Shown here: positions 63,250 to 64,000 of the stretch, piece by piece
Position numbering within the stretch: the stretch's first letter is position 1
How the letters are laid out: each line of letters starts with the position of its first letter
NCBI RefSeq assembly: GCF_022410535.1
Contig: NZ_JAKNBL010000011.1
Span: 22,741-86,740, forward strand
Length of the DNA: 64,000 nt
Direction: 5' to 3'
Origin: Pelotomaculum terephthalicicum JT
GTDB taxonomy: Bacteria; Bacillota; Desulfotomaculia; Desulfotomaculales; Pelotomaculaceae
Notes under the pieces: model-generated
What the model saw: the letters and a program-made list of their open reading frames with translations, nothing else
Told to the model about the DNA's origin: nothing
The model's database searches: none
Position numbers and translations under genes: made by a program

Positions 63250-63393
63250 CTAAATGGTTTTCCACCACCTTGTCGGCAAATAAAACCTTTTCTTATAATC
63301 AATTGCCACAATGCTGTCAGGTAAGGAGTCCAGGGTGGAATAAAAATCACGCTTTGCAAAATCATGTAGAGTAATAGATTTTTTGCATCCCTC
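63250..63393 (-). pseudogene. Possible PAS-domain regulator remnant
   Basis: A minus-strand frame with no start codon reads HDFAKRDFYSTLDSLP then DSIVAIDYKKRFYL and stops at 63250-63252. The stretch LDSLPDSIVAID is the usual opening of a PAS domain in sensor or enhancer-binding regulators, and TRAP operons often have such a regulator beside them. Only about 45 codons remain. The GAAAGGAGGG near 63386-63395 opens only an 8-codon ORF in another frame. Assignment is tentative. Confidence 0.35.
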
Positions 63394-63485
63394 CTTTCAA
63401 GCTATGGTAATTTAATACCACAATAGCACTTATATAGTTTCATAAATACAGTCTTTTCTCTTGCTTTAATTTATATAACCGCCGG

Positions 63486-63575
63486 GTTGTGGACAGTGTG
63501 GGTAACGCTGAACGTTATCCAAGTCCTGTGGTCAACTTGGCAAGGTGTCCACAGGACGGCGCTATCCACAGCCCA
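63486..63575. repeat. DnaA-box-like cluster with a long imperfect palindrome
   Basis: Five 9-mers within 90 bases match TTATCCACA at 7-8 of 9 positions on either strand, among them CTATCCACA near 63562 and TTATCCAAG near 63515. GTCCTGTGG (63523-63531) and CCACAGGAC (63549-63557) form a perfect 9-bp inverted repeat, with a further ACTTG/CAAGGT pairing inside. No gene is encoded. It may be a mobile-element end or a DnaA-titration site. Confidence 0.5.
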
Positions 63576-63618
63576 TCGGCAACACAGGAACATCTATTAT
63601 TGCTCTTCTCTATTTAGC

Positions 63619-64000
63619 TTATTTTTTAGCCCGTTTTTCAGCTACAATACATTCGACCGCTTCAAACTTCTGATCTCTTTCCAGACAGGTATTGCAATAA
63701 ACACAGGGAATGATTTCTTTTTGCCTGTTTTCCGCTTGTTTAATAATCCAATCAGGGTCGGCAAGAAGAGGCCTGGAAACACCGATTAGATCTGCTTTTT
63801 CTTCATTCAGGATTTGTTCGCCTAGTTCAAGTGAATTGATCTTGCCGGAAGCGATAACCGGAACCCCCAGCGCAGCCAGTTCTTCTCTAATACCTTTTGA
63901 CAGGTAAATATGACAGCCGTATGGCAGATTGGCAGTGGGCATGGCTCTCGTTCCGCTGTATCCCCTGTACCAATATCCATCTTCAGTTTTACCGCCGGCA
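63619..64000 (-). CDS. Old-yellow-enzyme family NADH:flavin oxidoreductase, C-terminal part (runs off the right edge)
   Basis: The frame is open to the window edge. The visible 126 residues are the end of an FMN-binding TIM barrel: GYWYRGYSGTRAMPTANLP, VPVIASGKINSLELGEQIL and ADLIGVSRPLLADPDWI. A Cys-rich end CVYCNTCLERDQKFEAVEC follows, resembling the 4Fe-4S ligands of 2,4-dienoyl-CoA/enoate-reductase-type members. It stops soon after the cluster, so the C-terminal FAD/NAD domain of long members is missing; either it is a short form or the gene is truncated. The substrate is unknown. Confidence 0.85.
   Translation of the reverse strand, partial: AGGKTEDGYWYRGYSGTRAMPTANLPYGCHIYLSKGIREELAALGVPVIASGKINSLELGEQILNEEKADLIGVSRPLLADPDWIIKQAENRQKEIIPCVYCNTCLERDQKFEAVECIVAEKRAKK

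Noticed and set aside
63237..63365. 42-codon minus-strand ORF starting at ATG 63365
   Set aside because: The ribosome binding site is too far (over 20 bases) and an overlapping frame with PAS-like residues is the better explanation.

Overview
The window is a chromosomal segment of an anaerobic, spore-forming Firmicute, most like the Peptococcaceae / Desulfotomaculum-Pelotomaculum group. The reasons are: spoVS and the ymdB-rny-recX-recA-cinA neighbourhood; T-box leaders and an L20-type leader; AGGAGG ribosome binding sites with many TTG/GTG starts; a LexA box of the Gram-positive type (CGAAC-N4-GTTC); and anaerobe genes (old-yellow-enzyme oxidoreductase, TRAP transporter, cobalamin genes). Most genes lie on the minus strand. 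No rRNA, tRNA, CRISPR array, complete prophage or complete insertion sequence was seen.

Layout. 1-3188: N-terminal 1062 codons of a cyclic beta-1,2-glucan synthase, behind a perfect palindrome. 3552-4025: Gln-rich unknown protein. 4138-6194: an acyl-CoA synthetase gene behind its own promoter and a full T-box leader whose specifier aligns with the Phe codon of the pheS T-box. 6290-12068 (plus strand): class A penicillin-binding protein, solitary HicB, phasin-like protein, UbiB kinase and a stand-alone starch-binding-type domain. 12116-25264: mutS2, U32 peptidase, NIF3-like, mpg, polX, zapA, pheT, pheS and the pheS T-box. 25321-28231: rRNA methyltransferase, KtrA-like protein and the infC-rpmI-rplT operon with its leader and an apparent AUC start on infC. 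28320-33639: cobU-cobS-cobC, DUF3842, PHP phosphoesterase and M19 dipeptidase. 33673-40298: spoVS, ymdB, rny, a ~200-nt structured RNA with its own promoter (6S-like), recX, recA and cinA. 40456-45365: an FtsH-like protease with almost no extracytoplasmic domain plus an overlapping anchored partner, then pgsA, rimO and an orphan agrB. 45591-51939: comM, topB, a PatB/MalY-type lyase, yraN, rnhB. 52300-53546: an AT-rich accessory patch with an unknown secreted protein and a decayed TauE/SafE exporter. 53678-59762: the rbgA-lepB-rplS-trmD-rimM-ylqD-khpA-rpsP-ffh-ylxM translation/secretion cluster. 60079-64000: TRAP transporter operon, a PAS-like remnant, a DnaA-box-like palindromic element and the C-terminal part of an old-yellow-enzyme oxidoreductase.

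How it works together. Much of the window is housekeeping: translation (pheST, infC-rpmI-rplT, rpsP, rplS, trmD, rimM), protein targeting (ffh, lepB, rbgA), and DNA repair and recombination (mutS2, mpg, polX, recA, recX, topB, rnhB, comM). The observations most worth following are the Phe-type T-box in front of an acyl/aryl-CoA ligase (possible phenylacetate-to-phenylalanine salvage), the split FtsH-like protease pair, the 6S-like RNA after recX, and a dispersed intergenic repeat built from heptamers plus a conserved tail. All calls rest on reading the sequence and recalling family motifs; no database search was run.
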